DNA of 64,000 nucleotides. It comes from DASPKX01 sp035627835 (lineage in GTDB: Bacteria; Verrucomicrobiota; Verrucomicrobiia; Limisphaerales; SXQI01). The notes under the pieces are model-generated. The model saw only the letters and a program-made list of their open reading frames with translations. It ran no database searches and was not told where the DNA came from. Made by a program: the position numbers and the translations under genes. The DNA lies in assembly GCA_035627835.1 (NCBI GenBank), contig DASPKX010000172.1, positions 66,054 through 130,053 on the forward strand, in the 5' to 3' direction. This document shows positions 47,953-56,532 of this stretch, piece after piece; the first letter of the stretch is position 1; each line of letters begins with the position of its first letter.

Positions 47953-48717
47953 ATGTTGGAGAACAAGATCGGCATCGTCTTCGGGGTCGCGAACAAACGC
48001 TCCATTGCCTGGGCCATTGCCCAAGCTTGGAAAAAAGCGGGCGCCACTCTCGCGTTCACCTATCAAGGGGAGCGCCTCAAGGAAAACGTCGAGGAACTCG
48101 CCGGCACTTTCGGCAGCGACACCCTGCTCATGCCTTGCGACGTCACCAAGGACGAAGACATCGACCGCGTCTTCAACCAGGTCCGCGAACGCTACGGCAA
48201 GCTCCACCTGCTCCTTCACTCCGTTGCATTCGCCCCGAAAGACGCCCTCGAAGGCGATTTCATCAACACCTCGCGCGAAGCGTACCGCATCGCGCATGAC
48301 ATCTCAGCTTACTCGCTGGTCGCGCTCGCCCGTGGCGCAGCCCCGCTGATGACCGAAGGCGGCAGCATCGTCGCCATGAGCTATTACGGTGCGGAAAAAG
48401 TAGTGCCGCATTACAACGTGATGGGCGTGGCCAAGGCCTCCCTCGAAGCCAGCACCCGCTACCTCGCCTACGATTTGGGCCCCAAGAAAATCCGTGTGAA
48501 CTGCATCAGCGCCGGCCCGATGAACACTCTCGCCGCGCGCGGCATCGCTGGTTTCACCGACATGCTGAAGCACTACGAAGCGCATTCCCCTCTCAAGCGC
48601 AACGTCCTCCCCGAAGAACTGGGCGCCACTGGAATGTTCCTCGCCAGCGACGGCGCTGCCGCTATTACCGGCCAAGTGATTTACGTCGATTCCGGTTACC
48701 AGATCATGGGCATGTAG
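47953..48717 (+). CDS. fabI: Enoyl-[acyl-carrier-protein] reductase (NADH), FabI
   Basis: The 254-residue short-chain dehydrogenase-fold enzyme performs the last step of each fatty-acid elongation cycle. The FabI-type N terminus (IGIVFGVANKRSIAWAIAQ) is distinct from ordinary SDR glycine motifs. HSVAFAP follows, and the catalytic Tyr-x6-Lys pair is YNVMGVAK within EKVVPHYNVMGVAKASLEA. NCISAGPMNTLAARGI and the C-terminal GQVIYVDSGYQIMG are also typical. It precedes the glcD-type gene by ten bases, so both may be co-transcribed. Confidence 0.96.
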   Translation: MLENKIGIVFGVANKRSIAWAIAQAWKKAGATLAFTYQGERLKENVEELAGTFGSDTLLMPCDVTKDEDIDRVFNQVRERYGKLHLLLHSVAFAPKDALEGDFINTSREAYRIAHDISAYSLVALARGAAPLMTEGGSIVAMSYYGAEKVVPHYNVMGVAKASLEASTRYLAYDLGPKKIRVNCISAGPMNTLAARGIAGFTDMLKHYEAHSPLKRNVLPEELGATGMFLASDGAAAITGQVIYVDSGYQIMGM

Positions 48718-48727
48718 CCCCGAACGC

Positions 48728-50113
48728 ATGCCTGCTCAACCCTCCACGCTCAAGCGCCTCGAAGAAATCGTCGGCGCAAAGAATGTCCTCACCAAACCGG
48801 AGGACATCATCCCATATTCCTTTGACGGCACAGCCGCCCTGCAGCAATTGCCCGGGTGCGTCGTGTTCGTGGAGACCACAGAGCAGATCTGCGACATCCT
48901 CCGCTACGCGAACGAGCATCGCCTCCACGTGGTGACGCGCGGCTCCGGCACCGGCTTGAGCGGTGGCAGTCTGCCGAGCGCGGATTGCATCGTCATGTGC
49001 ACGGTGCGCATGAATCGCATCCTGGAAGTGGACAAGGCGAACCTCACCATGCTCGTGGAGCCGGGCGCCACCACGCTGGAAGTCTCGGACGCCGCATTGC
49101 TGACTGGATTGTTTTATCCACCAGACCCCGGCTCCATGCGCATTTCAACGATCGGCGGCAATGTCGCCGAGAACTCCGGCGGCTTGCGCGGGCTCAAGTA
49201 TGGCGTTACGCGCAACTACGTCATGGGCCTCGAGGTCGTGTTGCCAAACGGCGAAGTCATGTGGACCGGCAACAAATGCGTTAAAGACGTCGCCGGCTAT
49301 TCAGTTAAAGATCTGTTCGTGGGCTCCGAAGGCACCCTCGGCGTCATTACCAAAGTCCTGCTGCGCCTCATTCCCAAGCCGCAAGCCAAGAAGACGATGG
49401 TGGCCACGTTCGCGCAGATGGACCACGCCGCCGAGACAGTCTCCGCCATCATCGCCGCCCAGATCATTCCGTGCACACTCGAGTTCCTCGATCGCACCAC
49501 GATTCATTGCGTTGAAGATTACGCTAAGATCGGCCTGCCGCTCGATTGCGAGGCGCTCCTCTTGATCGAGTCCGACGGCCACCCCGCCGTCGTCGCTGAC
49601 GAAGCCGCAAAAATGGAGGCAATCTGCCGCGAGAAAGGCTGCCTCGAAGTCCGCGTGGCCAAGGATGACGCAGAAGCCACCAAACTCGCCAGCGCCCGCC
49701 GCACCGCCTTCTCCGCCCTGGCCCGCGTCTCGCCCACAACCATCCTTGAAGACGCCACAGTCCCGCGCAGCGAACTCGCCCACATGATCCGGTTCGTGGA
49801 GCAGATCGCCAAAAAACACAAGCTCCGCATCGGCACCTTCGGCCACATGGGCGATGGCAACCTGCATCCCACCTTCCTCACCGACGAGCGCAACAAGGAG
49901 GAGATGCACCGGGTCGAGTTGGCCTTCCACGAAATTTTCGATGAAGCCATTCGCCTTGGCGGAACAATTACGGGGGAGCACGGCATCGGCCTCGCGAAGA
50001 AAGGGTTCCTTCCCCGGTTCGCCGGCGATGCGCAGATGCGCGTGATGAAAGAATTCCGCCGCGCCCTGGACCCCAACGGCATCCTGAATCCCGGAAAAAT
50101 GTTCGACGTGTAA
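48728..50113 (+). CDS. glcD: FAD-linked oxidase, GlcD/D-lactate dehydrogenase family
   Basis: The 461-residue flavoprotein oxidises a 2-hydroxy acid such as glycolate or D-lactate. The PCMH-type FAD domain is at the N terminus: VVTRGSGTGLSGGSLPS, YPPDPGSMRISTIGGNVAENSGGLRGLKYG and DLFVGSEGTLGVITKVLL. The FAD-oxidase C-terminal domain has GTFGHMGDGNLHPTFLTD, the conserved metal-type His motif, and GGTITGEHGIGLAKK. Length and order match GlcD. GlcE and GlcF are not adjacent, so it could be a stand-alone D-lactate or glycolate dehydrogenase. The gene symbol marks the family, not a tested substrate. Confidence 0.9.
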   Translation: MPAQPSTLKRLEEIVGAKNVLTKPEDIIPYSFDGTAALQQLPGCVVFVETTEQICDILRYANEHRLHVVTRGSGTGLSGGSLPSADCIVMCTVRMNRILEVDKANLTMLVEPGATTLEVSDAALLTGLFYPPDPGSMRISTIGGNVAENSGGLRGLKYGVTRNYVMGLEVVLPNGEVMWTGNKCVKDVAGYSVKDLFVGSEGTLGVITKVLLRLIPKPQAKKTMVATFAQMDHAAETVSAIIAAQIIPCTLEFLDRTTIHCVEDYAKIGLPLDCEALLLIESDGHPAVVADEAAKMEAICREKGCLEVRVAKDDAEATKLASARRTAFSALARVSPTTILEDATVPRSELAHMIRFVEQIAKKHKLRIGTFGHMGDGNLHPTFLTDERNKEEMHRVELAFHEIFDEAIRLGGTITGEHGIGLAKKGFLPRFAGDAQMRVMKEFRRALDPNGILNPGKMFDV

Positions 50114-50130
50114 CCGAGCAAACCGGTTAA

Positions 50131-50158
50131 CCACGAAGGCCACGAAGCGCACGAAGGG
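50131..50158 (+). repeat. Intergenic 'CCACGAAG' family repeat
   Basis: ACCACGAAGGCCACGAAGCG followed by CACGAAGG, a phased repeat of CACGAAG. A related form lies at 15126-15163. Confidence 0.5.
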
Positions 50159-50165
50159 AGACTGT

Positions 50166-50195
50166 GGTAGGCCCGGTCCCCTGACCGGGCGTTCC
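50166..50195 (+). repeat. REP unit upstream of the RAYT gene (direct orientation)
   Basis: GGTAGGCCCGGTCCCCTGAC then CGGGCGTTCC, a full copy of the family core. It lies about 95 bases before the RAYT start and is inverted relative to the two copies downstream. Confidence 0.85.
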
Positions 50196-50290
50196 GCGAT
50201 TTCGTGCACCCACTCACAAAAATGTGCACGTGACTGTGGCCGCCCATTTTCATTCTTGATCCCTCTCCTAAGAGGTCAGAAAATTTTCGC

Positions 50291-50872
50291 ATGAGCCCTC
50301 CAGATGATCACCCGCGACGGCTCCGCCGGTTAAGGGGCGTGTGGCCTGCCTTTGATGGGACGCTGTCATTTCTGCTCACGTTGGTTGTTCAGGACCGCAA
50401 ACAGGTTCTTGCTAATGAGCCGACCTTAAAAGCCCTTGGCGCATTTCTCGAAAGCTCACCAGAACGCTAGGGGTGGCGCGGCCAGCGATTTGTGCTGATG
50501 CCGGATCACTTGCATCTGATCGCTCAACCGGGCAGTAACGCGATAACACTTGGGTCATGGGTGAAGGCGCTGAAGGCTTATCTTCGAAGGCGGACAAACC
50601 AAAAAGAGGTATGGAGCTGGCAGGCGGGGTACCACGATCACAAGTTCCGATCTGCTGCGGAAAAAGCTCGCAAATGGGAGTACATTTGTCTTAACCCAGT
50701 GCGTGCGGGCCTTGTCGCCAGTCCTGAGGTCTGGCCCTACGCAGGCGAGGTCACCTACCAGAGCGGTGCGCCAACAACCACGCCGAGCACACCAGCATTA
50801 CTTAGAACATACAAGTTGGTGGTCGAGGACGCCCGGTCGGGGACCGGGCCTACCATTCAACCGAAGGCGTGA
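50291..50872 (+). pseudogene. REP-associated tyrosine transposase (RAYT, IS200/IS605 Y1 family), interrupted by an amber codon
   Basis: The frame opens at ATG 50291, reaches an in-frame TAG at 50468-50470 (codon 60), and continues in the same frame to 50872. Both sides are needed for a Y1 transposase: the first part contains FDGTLSFLLTLVVQDRKQVL, and the second has the HUH motif MPDHLHLIAQP and the catalytic tyrosine region EKARKWEYICLNPVRAGLV. No frameshift is seen. Reinitiation at ATG 50492 would keep the HUH and Tyr residues. REP copies flank it in opposite orientation, the usual RAYT layout, and the last one overlaps the 3' coding end. These domesticated transposases are thought to act on REP sequences as single-stranded hairpins. 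Confidence 0.85.
50825..50854 (-). repeat. REP unit overlapping the 3' end of the RAYT frame (inverted)
   Basis: On the minus strand it reads GGTAGGCCCGGTCCCCGACC then GGGCGTCCTC. It encodes the RAYT C-terminal residues DARSGTGPTI. Confidence 0.85.
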
Positions 50873-50916
50873 GGAGCGTGCTTGAAAATAGGCGCGCCAA
50901 GAGCGCTATTGAACCT

Positions 50917-50945
50917 GCGCCCGGTCAGGGGACCGGGCCTACCAC
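50917..50945 (-). repeat. Second inverted REP unit downstream of the RAYT gene
   Basis: On the minus strand it reads GTGGTAGGCCCGGTCCCCTG then ACCGGGCGC. With the copy at 50825 it gives two same-orientation REPs about 92 bases apart. Confidence 0.85.
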
Positions 50946-50951
50946 CCGGAT

Positions 50952-51875
50952 CTACGCCGGGAGAAAGTAGCGCTGTTGCTTCTCGCTGATGGGCATCTCA
51001 AGACGCTCCATCACCTTGAGCATGTCCTCCCAGACCTCCCGCTTCACGCTGAGCGCCTGGTTGCGGAGCAGGTACGACGGATGGTAAGTCGGCATCACGG
51101 GAATGCCGCGGAATTCATGCCAAGTGCCTCGCATCTTGGTGATGAGCGCGGGCTGGCCGAAGAGGCCTTCCATCGCGGTGCCGCCTAAAGTCACGATGAC
51201 TTTGGGACGCACCAAATCGATCTGGGCCATCAGGTATGGCAGGCAGGTGTTGACCTCTTCAGGCGTCGGCTTGCGATTGCCAGCAGTTTGGCCTGGGATG
51301 TCAGGGCGGCACTTGAGAATGTTCGCGATGTAAACGGTTTCGCGGCTCAAGCTCATCGTCTGAATGATCTTGGTGAGGAGCTGGCCGGCTTTGCCGACAA
51401 ACGGCTCGCCTTGTTGATCTTCGTCCGCCCCGGGCGCTTCGCCGACGAACATGAGCGGCGAGTTTATGTCCCCCACGCCGAAGACAACGTTCTTCCGGCT
51501 GCGAACGAGATGCGGGCACTTCTGGCAAATAGCCGCGCGCCCAGCCAGGTCGAGCATAGCGTTGAGCTTCGCCTCGCCCTGGAGCGGTTCAGAAGAGAAA
51601 GGCGCCAGGGCAGCAGGCGCTGCGGCCGCCGGAGCGGACGCGGGAGCGCGGCTGATGGGAACTGCGGCTCGGGCGGGGGGCGCGGAAACGCGAGGGGCAG
51701 GAGCGGCTTTTGGAGCTTCAGGCGCGAGCGCAGAAGCTGGTGGCGTTGCGGCAGGATCGGAGGTCAAGGCTTTGACCATGTCCGGCGAAGCGACGACGTA
51801 GCGGTTCCCCTGCTGCTTGAGGTCAAGCAGGTGGAAATAAGCGGCGTCGAGCAGCTCGCGATAGAGGTCGGACAT
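50952..51875 (-). CDS. Uracil-DNA glycosylase, family 4 (iron-sulphur type)
   Basis: The 307-residue DNA-repair enzyme removes uracil from DNA. An Ala/Pro-rich linker (~40-95) precedes the catalytic domain. Seen: iron-sulphur ligands in CQKC, LKCRP and NTC; motif 1 MFVGEAPGADEDQQGEPFVGKAGQLL; VYIANILKCRP; and the late motif PTYHPSYLLRN with its catalytic-site His. It is about 100 residues longer than the minimal family-4 enzyme because of the N-terminal region. It lies 52 bases downstream of lpxB on the same strand. Confidence 0.93.
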   Translation of the reverse strand: MSDLYRELLDAAYFHLLDLKQQGNRYVVASPDMVKALTSDPAATPPASALAPEAPKAAPAPRVSAPPARAAVPISRAPASAPAAAAPAALAPFSSEPLQGEAKLNAMLDLAGRAAICQKCPHLVRSRKNVVFGVGDINSPLMFVGEAPGADEDQQGEPFVGKAGQLLTKIIQTMSLSRETVYIANILKCRPDIPGQTAGNRKPTPEEVNTCLPYLMAQIDLVRPKVIVTLGGTAMEGLFGQPALITKMRGTWHEFRGIPVMPTYHPSYLLRNQALSVKREVWEDMLKVMERLEMPISEKQQRYFLPA

Positions 51876-51927
51876 GCGGGCTAAAACATAGCCAAGAAGC
51901 GGGCGTTGCCCAGCGGTTTTTACGCCT

Positions 51928-53115
51928 TTAACGCAGCAGGTCGAGAACAGCGCGGGCGGCCCGATGGCTGGCTCCCTTTTCGCCCAGCGAGGCGATCACA
52001 GTTTCCAGGTCGGCACGGGCTTGCTCCGCTGCGGCAGGCTCGCGGAGGAAACGTAGAGCGGCGCTGGCGAGGTTCTCCGGTGTGGCCGCGTGCTGGATGA
52101 ACTCGGGATAAATTTCTTTGCCGGCCAGCAGGTTGGGCATGGCGAGGTATTTGGTTTTGATGAACCGCTTGCCGAGCGTGTAAGTGCTCCACGACGTGCG
52201 GTAGAGAACGACGGTCGGCACGCCGAAGTACGCGCACTCCATCGTCACCGTGCCCGATGAGGCGATGGCCACGTTCGAGCAGCGAAGCCGTTCCGCAAGT
52301 CCGCCGACTTGCAGGATGCTCTGCGGAAGTTTGGATTGAACATCCGTCATGATCTCTCGCGCGAGTTCGAGCAGCGACTGGTTCGGCAGAATCAGGCGAA
52401 GATCGAGCGGCATCTGAGCCTGCATCTGCTCGGCCGCAGCGAGCATTGCCGGAAGATGTTTGCGCAGCTCCCGCACCCGGCTGCCTGGCAGCAGGGTGAC
52501 AGCGGGCGTGCCTCGCTGCGGCGCAGGCGCAGGCAGGTGGGCATAACGATCGACAAGCGGATGGCCAACAAACTCGACGCGGAACTTGGGAACGCGCTGC
52601 TGGTACCAGGCTCGCTCGAATGGAAAGATCGCCAGCAACAGGTCGATGTCCCGCGCGATCTGCGTGACCCGCGATTCGTGCCACGCCCAGATTTGCGGCG
52701 AGACGTAGTAAACAATTCCCGGTCCAGAGCGGCTAGCCATCGCGCGCGCGGCGGGACAGCACGCCCCTTCCTGCGCCAGCTCACGGAGGCGTTTGGCAAA
52801 ACGAAGGTTGAAGCCGGGATAATCGATGAGCACCACCGCATCCGGCTTCTCCTGGACAGCGAGGTTGATCAGTTGATCGAAAAAGCCCTTGAACTTCCGG
52901 TAGTTTTTAAGGACTTCGACAATCCCAACGACTGCATGGGCTGCAAGGTCGAGGTCGAGCCGGAAGCCCGCGGCGAGCATTTTAGGCCCGCCGGCGCCGA
53001 AGCACTCGACGCCTGCTGGGTGAGACGCTTTGAGCGCCGTGATCAACTCAGCGCCGAGCATGTCGCCGCTCGGCTCCCCCGCAATGAACATGACGCGCAA
53101 CGGCCGCATGGTCAC
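51928..53115 (-). CDS. lpxB: Lipid-A-disaccharide synthase
   Basis: The 395-residue GT19 enzyme condenses UDP-diacylglucosamine with lipid X to the lipid A disaccharide, peripheral at the inner membrane. Family motifs: MFIAGEPSGDMLGAELI, CFGAGGPKMLAAG, VVGIVEVLKNY, AVVLIDYPGFNLRFAKR, GIVYYVSPQIWAWHESR, VEFVGHPLVDRY, TLLPGSRVRELRKHLPAML and SGTVTMECAYFGVPTVVLYRTS. A short extra loop (EGACCPAARAMASRSG, ~115-130) is unusual. The start overlaps the stop of the Gfo/Idh gene upstream by four bases. It confirms a lipid A-containing outer membrane. Confidence 0.96.
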   Translation of the reverse strand: MTMRPLRVMFIAGEPSGDMLGAELITALKASHPAGVECFGAGGPKMLAAGFRLDLDLAAHAVVGIVEVLKNYRKFKGFFDQLINLAVQEKPDAVVLIDYPGFNLRFAKRLRELAQEGACCPAARAMASRSGPGIVYYVSPQIWAWHESRVTQIARDIDLLLAIFPFERAWYQQRVPKFRVEFVGHPLVDRYAHLPAPAPQRGTPAVTLLPGSRVRELRKHLPAMLAAAEQMQAQMPLDLRLILPNQSLLELAREIMTDVQSKLPQSILQVGGLAERLRCSNVAIASSGTVTMECAYFGVPTVVLYRTSWSTYTLGKRFIKTKYLAMPNLLAGKEIYPEFIQHAATPENLASAALRFLREPAAAEQARADLETVIASLGEKGASHRAARAVLDLLR

Positions 53116-54146
53116 GAATGCGGAGCGTCGGCGAGGGCGATCTGGCGCGTGATCTCAAAAGCGAGATCGAGCGCGCGCTTGGCGGATTCGCCGCTCACGA
53201 CCGGCGTTTGCCGCTCTTGAGCGCAACGGACGAAGCTCCGCAGCTCGAGCTTCAGCGGTTCGTCCTTTTCGATGGGGACAGGTTCGCGGACGATCTTTTT
53301 GCCCGCGAACTCGCTCACAATCATCGAGTCCTTTGCGTGGAGAAGCTTCCGCCAAATGGAGGACTCCGGCTCATCATCGCGCGCGATGCGGTAGATGAAC
53401 CCCTCCTGCGCGCGGTAATCGAGCGAAATGTAACTATGCGTCGCGCCGCCGCTGAACACGCGGATCTTGCGCAGGCGCTCGGGGCTGATGCGGCTCGCAG
53501 TCAGGTTAGCCACACAGCCATTGGCGAAGCGGAGGCGGGCGTTGGCAATGTCCTCTGTGGAGCTGAGCACCGAAATGCCAACGGCATCAACGGACAAAAC
53601 AGGCGATTTGACGAAGCTCAGCACCACGTCCAAATCGTGGATCATGAGATCGAGCACGACGCCCACATCGGTGCTCCGGGCCGGGTATGGTGAGAGGCGA
53701 TGCGCTTCGATGAAGCGCGGCTCGGTGGCTGCGCCTTGCAGGTAATTGAAAACAGGATTGAAGCGCTCGACGTGTCCCACTTGGAGCACAAGCCCCCGCT
53801 GCTGAGCCATGGTGACCAACTCCTCGGCTTCGCCCGCGGTGCGCGTCATCGGCTTCTCAATGAGCAGATGCTTCCCCTGCGACAGCAGTTCGCGGCCGAT
53901 CTGATGATGTGTTGTCGTGGGCGTGACAATGCTGAGCGCCTGCGCGGCATTCGCTAGTTCAGCGATAGAGCTGAAAGCGGGCACCTGATGCTTGTCCGCA
54001 ATCCGGCGGGCGGTCTCGGCCGAAGAATCGTAAACACCAACGAACTCGACCAGGCCAGCTCGTGCGAGTTCGGAGTAAAGCCGCGCGTGCTCCTTGCCGA
54101 GGGAGCCGACGCCGATGACCGCAACTTTGAGGAGGGAGGAGGTCAT
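53112..54146 (-). CDS. Gfo/Idh/MocA-family NAD(P)-dependent oxidoreductase
   Basis: The 344-residue enzyme has an N-terminal Rossmann fold (VAVIGVGSLGKEHARLYSEL), the EKP motif (KHLLIEKPMTRT), QVGHVERFNPVF, and the second-domain catalytic stretch DVGVVLDLMIHDLDVVLSF with the conserved D-x3-H. It is coupled by four-base overlaps to lpxB downstream and to a PQQ-propeller gene upstream. GnnA, the UDP-GlcNAc 3-dehydrogenase of diamino lipid A synthesis, belongs to this family, and the lpxB coupling makes a UDP-sugar substrate likely. No GnnB aminotransferase is adjacent, so the exact reaction is open. Confidence 0.88.
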   Translation of the reverse strand: MTSSLLKVAVIGVGSLGKEHARLYSELARAGLVEFVGVYDSSAETARRIADKHQVPAFSSIAELANAAQALSIVTPTTTHHQIGRELLSQGKHLLIEKPMTRTAGEAEELVTMAQQRGLVLQVGHVERFNPVFNYLQGAATEPRFIEAHRLSPYPARSTDVGVVLDLMIHDLDVVLSFVKSPVLSVDAVGISVLSSTEDIANARLRFANGCVANLTASRISPERLRKIRVFSGGATHSYISLDYRAQEGFIYRIARDDEPESSIWRKLLHAKDSMIVSEFAGKKIVREPVPIEKDEPLKLELRSFVRCAQERQTPVVSGESAKRALDLAFEITRQIALADAPHS

Positions 54147-55702
54147 CTAGTGGCAATAGTTTGTGAGTCAGCCAATGGCATGAGATAGCAAGCAGCTTCA
54201 CGATCGTTGCGAGCCAGGTAAATCTGACCCGCAAGTGTTGAAGGGTTCCACGTTTTATCGCTGAAGACCTTCATCGATGCCAATTCGATCAGACGTTGCG
54301 GGTGTGGTTGGAGCAGTTTCATCTCACCCGATTCAGTCACAAGCAGAATGTGATTGTTGGCCAGGATCAGTTGGCAATGGCCAAAGCGACCCTCCTTCCA
54401 TTGTAATGAGCCGTCGCTGGCTTTAATGCAGGCCATGATTCCGTCATCGAGGCCGTAAATGTAATCGCCGATGTGCAGGATGTTCGAGAATTTGGACTTG
54501 AGGCGATTTGATTTGTAAAGCGACTTTGCGGTCCAGTTCGTGTCCGAACGAGAGATCTGAAGCAGCTCGCTCCCGCGACCATAACCGGTGGTCAGAAAGA
54601 CCAGGTTGCTGGCGAGAGGCAAAGGCGCGGTGACGTTTGGATAAGAGAGCGGCCAGGGATGCGACCAGAGTTCCGCGCCACTGTTCGGGTTGTAAGCGCT
54701 CGCGGAACGGCCGTTGAAATTGAGGATGACCTCCTCACCCAGGAGGGTTGCGGAAACGGGCCAGCTATACCCACCGCTGCTCGTGCCGCCGATCCACGCC
54801 AGCTCACCGGAGTCACGCTTGTAGGCGACAAGCGATTTACCCCCACTGGCGCTCACGATGACGTGCTCACCTGTGACCAAGGGAGCGGATGCCATGCCCC
54901 ATTCGGGAACGGAACCGCCGTGCTCCTTGAGGACATCATGGGACCAAAGCGCCTTGCCTGATTCCAGATCAACACAGGTCAGAATCCCGGTGCCGCCGAA
55001 AGCATAAACGCGATTGGAGCTAATCGTGGGTGTCGCGCGGGGGCCTTCGCCTGCGATGGTGGTGAAGTAACGCGCCGAATACCCGTGCTTCCAGATCGGC
55101 GCGCCGGTGAGCAGTTGATAGCAGGTAACGACTTCCTGATCGCCTTGCTGCTCGTGGGTCACAGCCCGATTGCCCACGACTGAAAAGCCAGACCACGCAG
55201 ACCCAACGGAACGCCGCCAGAGTTCCTTCGGGGGCTGCGCCGACCAATTCGTCGCCAACCCGATCGCGACGCTACTGTCGCGATTAGGCCCAAGGTATTG
55301 TGGGTAATCGCGAACTACGAACGCGTTCGTGGATGGCGCGGTTTGCTGCGTTCGCGAGGCTGTCTTGGCGCTGCGCTTCTTCCAACGTGGCTCAAAGATA
55401 GGCAAGAGATCGCCGGTGACTCCAGTGATGCGGAGGGACGAGGCGAGGATGACCACGGGAATCAACAATGCGGAACCGAGCAGCGCGCGGCGCTTCCAAG
55501 TGGTCGGCGCGAAGAGGAATGCCCAGATCAGAATGAGTGCGTAAACCAACATCCCAGCAATAGCGGTTTGCAGATAGCGATCCTGGCGCTGGAGATCTGC
55601 GCCAAACCAGATCCAGGCGATTCGTCCTGCAGCCACGACCAACAGGAAGAGCGGGAACCAGCGTCTGAGCCTGGATGGGCTTTTGTGGGGTGAGGCGCTC
55701 AA
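54143..55702 (-). CDS. Membrane-anchored PQQ-like beta-propeller protein
   Basis: The 519-residue protein has three N-terminal transmembrane helices (RWFPLFLLVVAAGRIAWIWF, IAGMLVYALILIWAFLF, ALLGSALLIPVVILASSL). A periplasmic PQQ-like propeller of ~390 residues follows: YPQYLGPNRDSSV, GLATNWSAQPPKELWRRSVGSAWSGFSV, NRVYAFGGTGILTCVDLESGKALW, SGGKSLVAYKRDSGELAWIGG, YNPNSGAELW. It has the same 'GPxR' opening as the secreted propeller at 19006, but here it is membrane-tethered. Genes on both sides overlap by four bases, which places it inside the lpxB operon. Its role is unknown. BamB-like scaffolding is a guess. Confidence 0.87.
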   Translation of the reverse strand: MSASPHKSPSRLRRWFPLFLLVVAAGRIAWIWFGADLQRQDRYLQTAIAGMLVYALILIWAFLFAPTTWKRRALLGSALLIPVVILASSLRITGVTGDLLPIFEPRWKKRSAKTASRTQQTAPSTNAFVVRDYPQYLGPNRDSSVAIGLATNWSAQPPKELWRRSVGSAWSGFSVVGNRAVTHEQQGDQEVVTCYQLLTGAPIWKHGYSARYFTTIAGEGPRATPTISSNRVYAFGGTGILTCVDLESGKALWSHDVLKEHGGSVPEWGMASAPLVTGEHVIVSASGGKSLVAYKRDSGELAWIGGTSSGGYSWPVSATLLGEEVILNFNGRSASAYNPNSGAELWSHPWPLSYPNVTAPLPLASNLVFLTTGYGRGSELLQISRSDTNWTAKSLYKSNRLKSKFSNILHIGDYIYGLDDGIMACIKASDGSLQWKEGRFGHCQLILANNHILLVTESGEMKLLQPHPQRLIELASMKVFSDKTWNPSTLAGQIYLARNDREAACYLMPLADSQTIATR

Positions 55703-56514
55703 GGATTTGTGACAGTGAATTCAACGACCACTGGAAGATGATCGGAGCTGGGGGTTGCAACGACCTTCGGGTTTCCCGGCTGCAACCGCGGCGCTCGATA
55801 GAAGATGTAATCAATTCGGCGATTCGGTTTCGTCGCGGGTATCGTGTAGCCAGGATCCTGGGTTGATGCGGTCCAGGCGTCGGTCAGGAATGACGTGAGG
55901 CGGCGATAGGTCTCGCTGTTTGGCGCTGCATTAAAATCGCCAGCGATGATGACTGGCGTTTGCGGATCCGACTCGATGACCTGCCGAATGCGCTCCACGC
56001 CCGCGAGCCGATCTTCTTCAATAGAACGATGGTCCAGGTGCGTGGCCATAAATCTCACCGGCCCCGCAGGCAACTGAAGCCGCGCTTCGAGCAAGCCGCG
56101 AGGCTCATTCGCGCTGATCTTCGGCAAGGGATGGTTCGTAGTCGAAACCACGGGGAAGCGTGAAAGGATCGCGTTTCCGTATTCGCCGCCTTGGGTCGCG
56201 AAGTTGTTGCTGAACACGCAAGTCATTCCTGTCAGACGAGCTAACTCCGCAGGCATGTCACGGCGCGCGGTGCGTTGAAGGCCTTTGTCCACCTCTTGCA
56301 GCGAGACGATGTCCGCACCTTGCTGTTGAATAACGGCGGCGATTCGCTCCAAGTCCAATTTGCCGTCCAAACCTTCGCCATGATGGATGTTGAAGGTCAT
56401 CACGCGGAACGGTGGCTGAACCACCTTCGAAGCACGCGCAGTTGCACATCCAGCCAAGAGGCACGAAGCGACCGCCGCAATCAACAGGCTAAGGACAAGG
56501 CGCTTTGAAAACAT
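55699..56514 (-). CDS. Endonuclease/exonuclease/phosphatase-family lipoprotein
   Basis: The 271-residue protein has a lipobox LLAGC (Cys23) and an EEP fold with all active-site elements: MTFNIHHGEG (Asn), VSLQEVDKG (metal-binding Glu), THLDHRS, IIAGDFNAAPNS (Asp-Phe-Asn), RRIDYIFY and SSDHLPVVVEF (final Asp-His). Extracytoplasmic EEP enzymes often act on phosphodiesters or inositol phosphates rather than DNA. The substrate here is unknown. It overlaps the next gene in the operon by four bases and lies 18 bases after the RND pump gene. Confidence 0.92.
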   Translation of the reverse strand: MFSKRLVLSLLIAAVASCLLAGCATARASKVVQPPFRVMTFNIHHGEGLDGKLDLERIAAVIQQQGADIVSLQEVDKGLQRTARRDMPAELARLTGMTCVFSNNFATQGGEYGNAILSRFPVVSTTNHPLPKISANEPRGLLEARLQLPAGPVRFMATHLDHRSIEEDRLAGVERIRQVIESDPQTPVIIAGDFNAAPNSETYRRLTSFLTDAWTASTQDPGYTIPATKPNRRIDYIFYRAPRLQPGNPKVVATPSSDHLPVVVEFTVTNP

Positions 56515-56532
56515 ATCTGACTGCAGTGAAAT

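Noticed and set aside
49301..50209. 302-codon minus-strand frame opposite the GlcD-type oxidase
   Set aside because: It is an antisense shadow that runs through conserved FAD-domain sequence on the plus strand.
52309..53220. 303-codon plus-strand frame opposite lpxB
   Set aside because: lpxB is certain on the minus strand and the plus-strand translation has no protein-like features.
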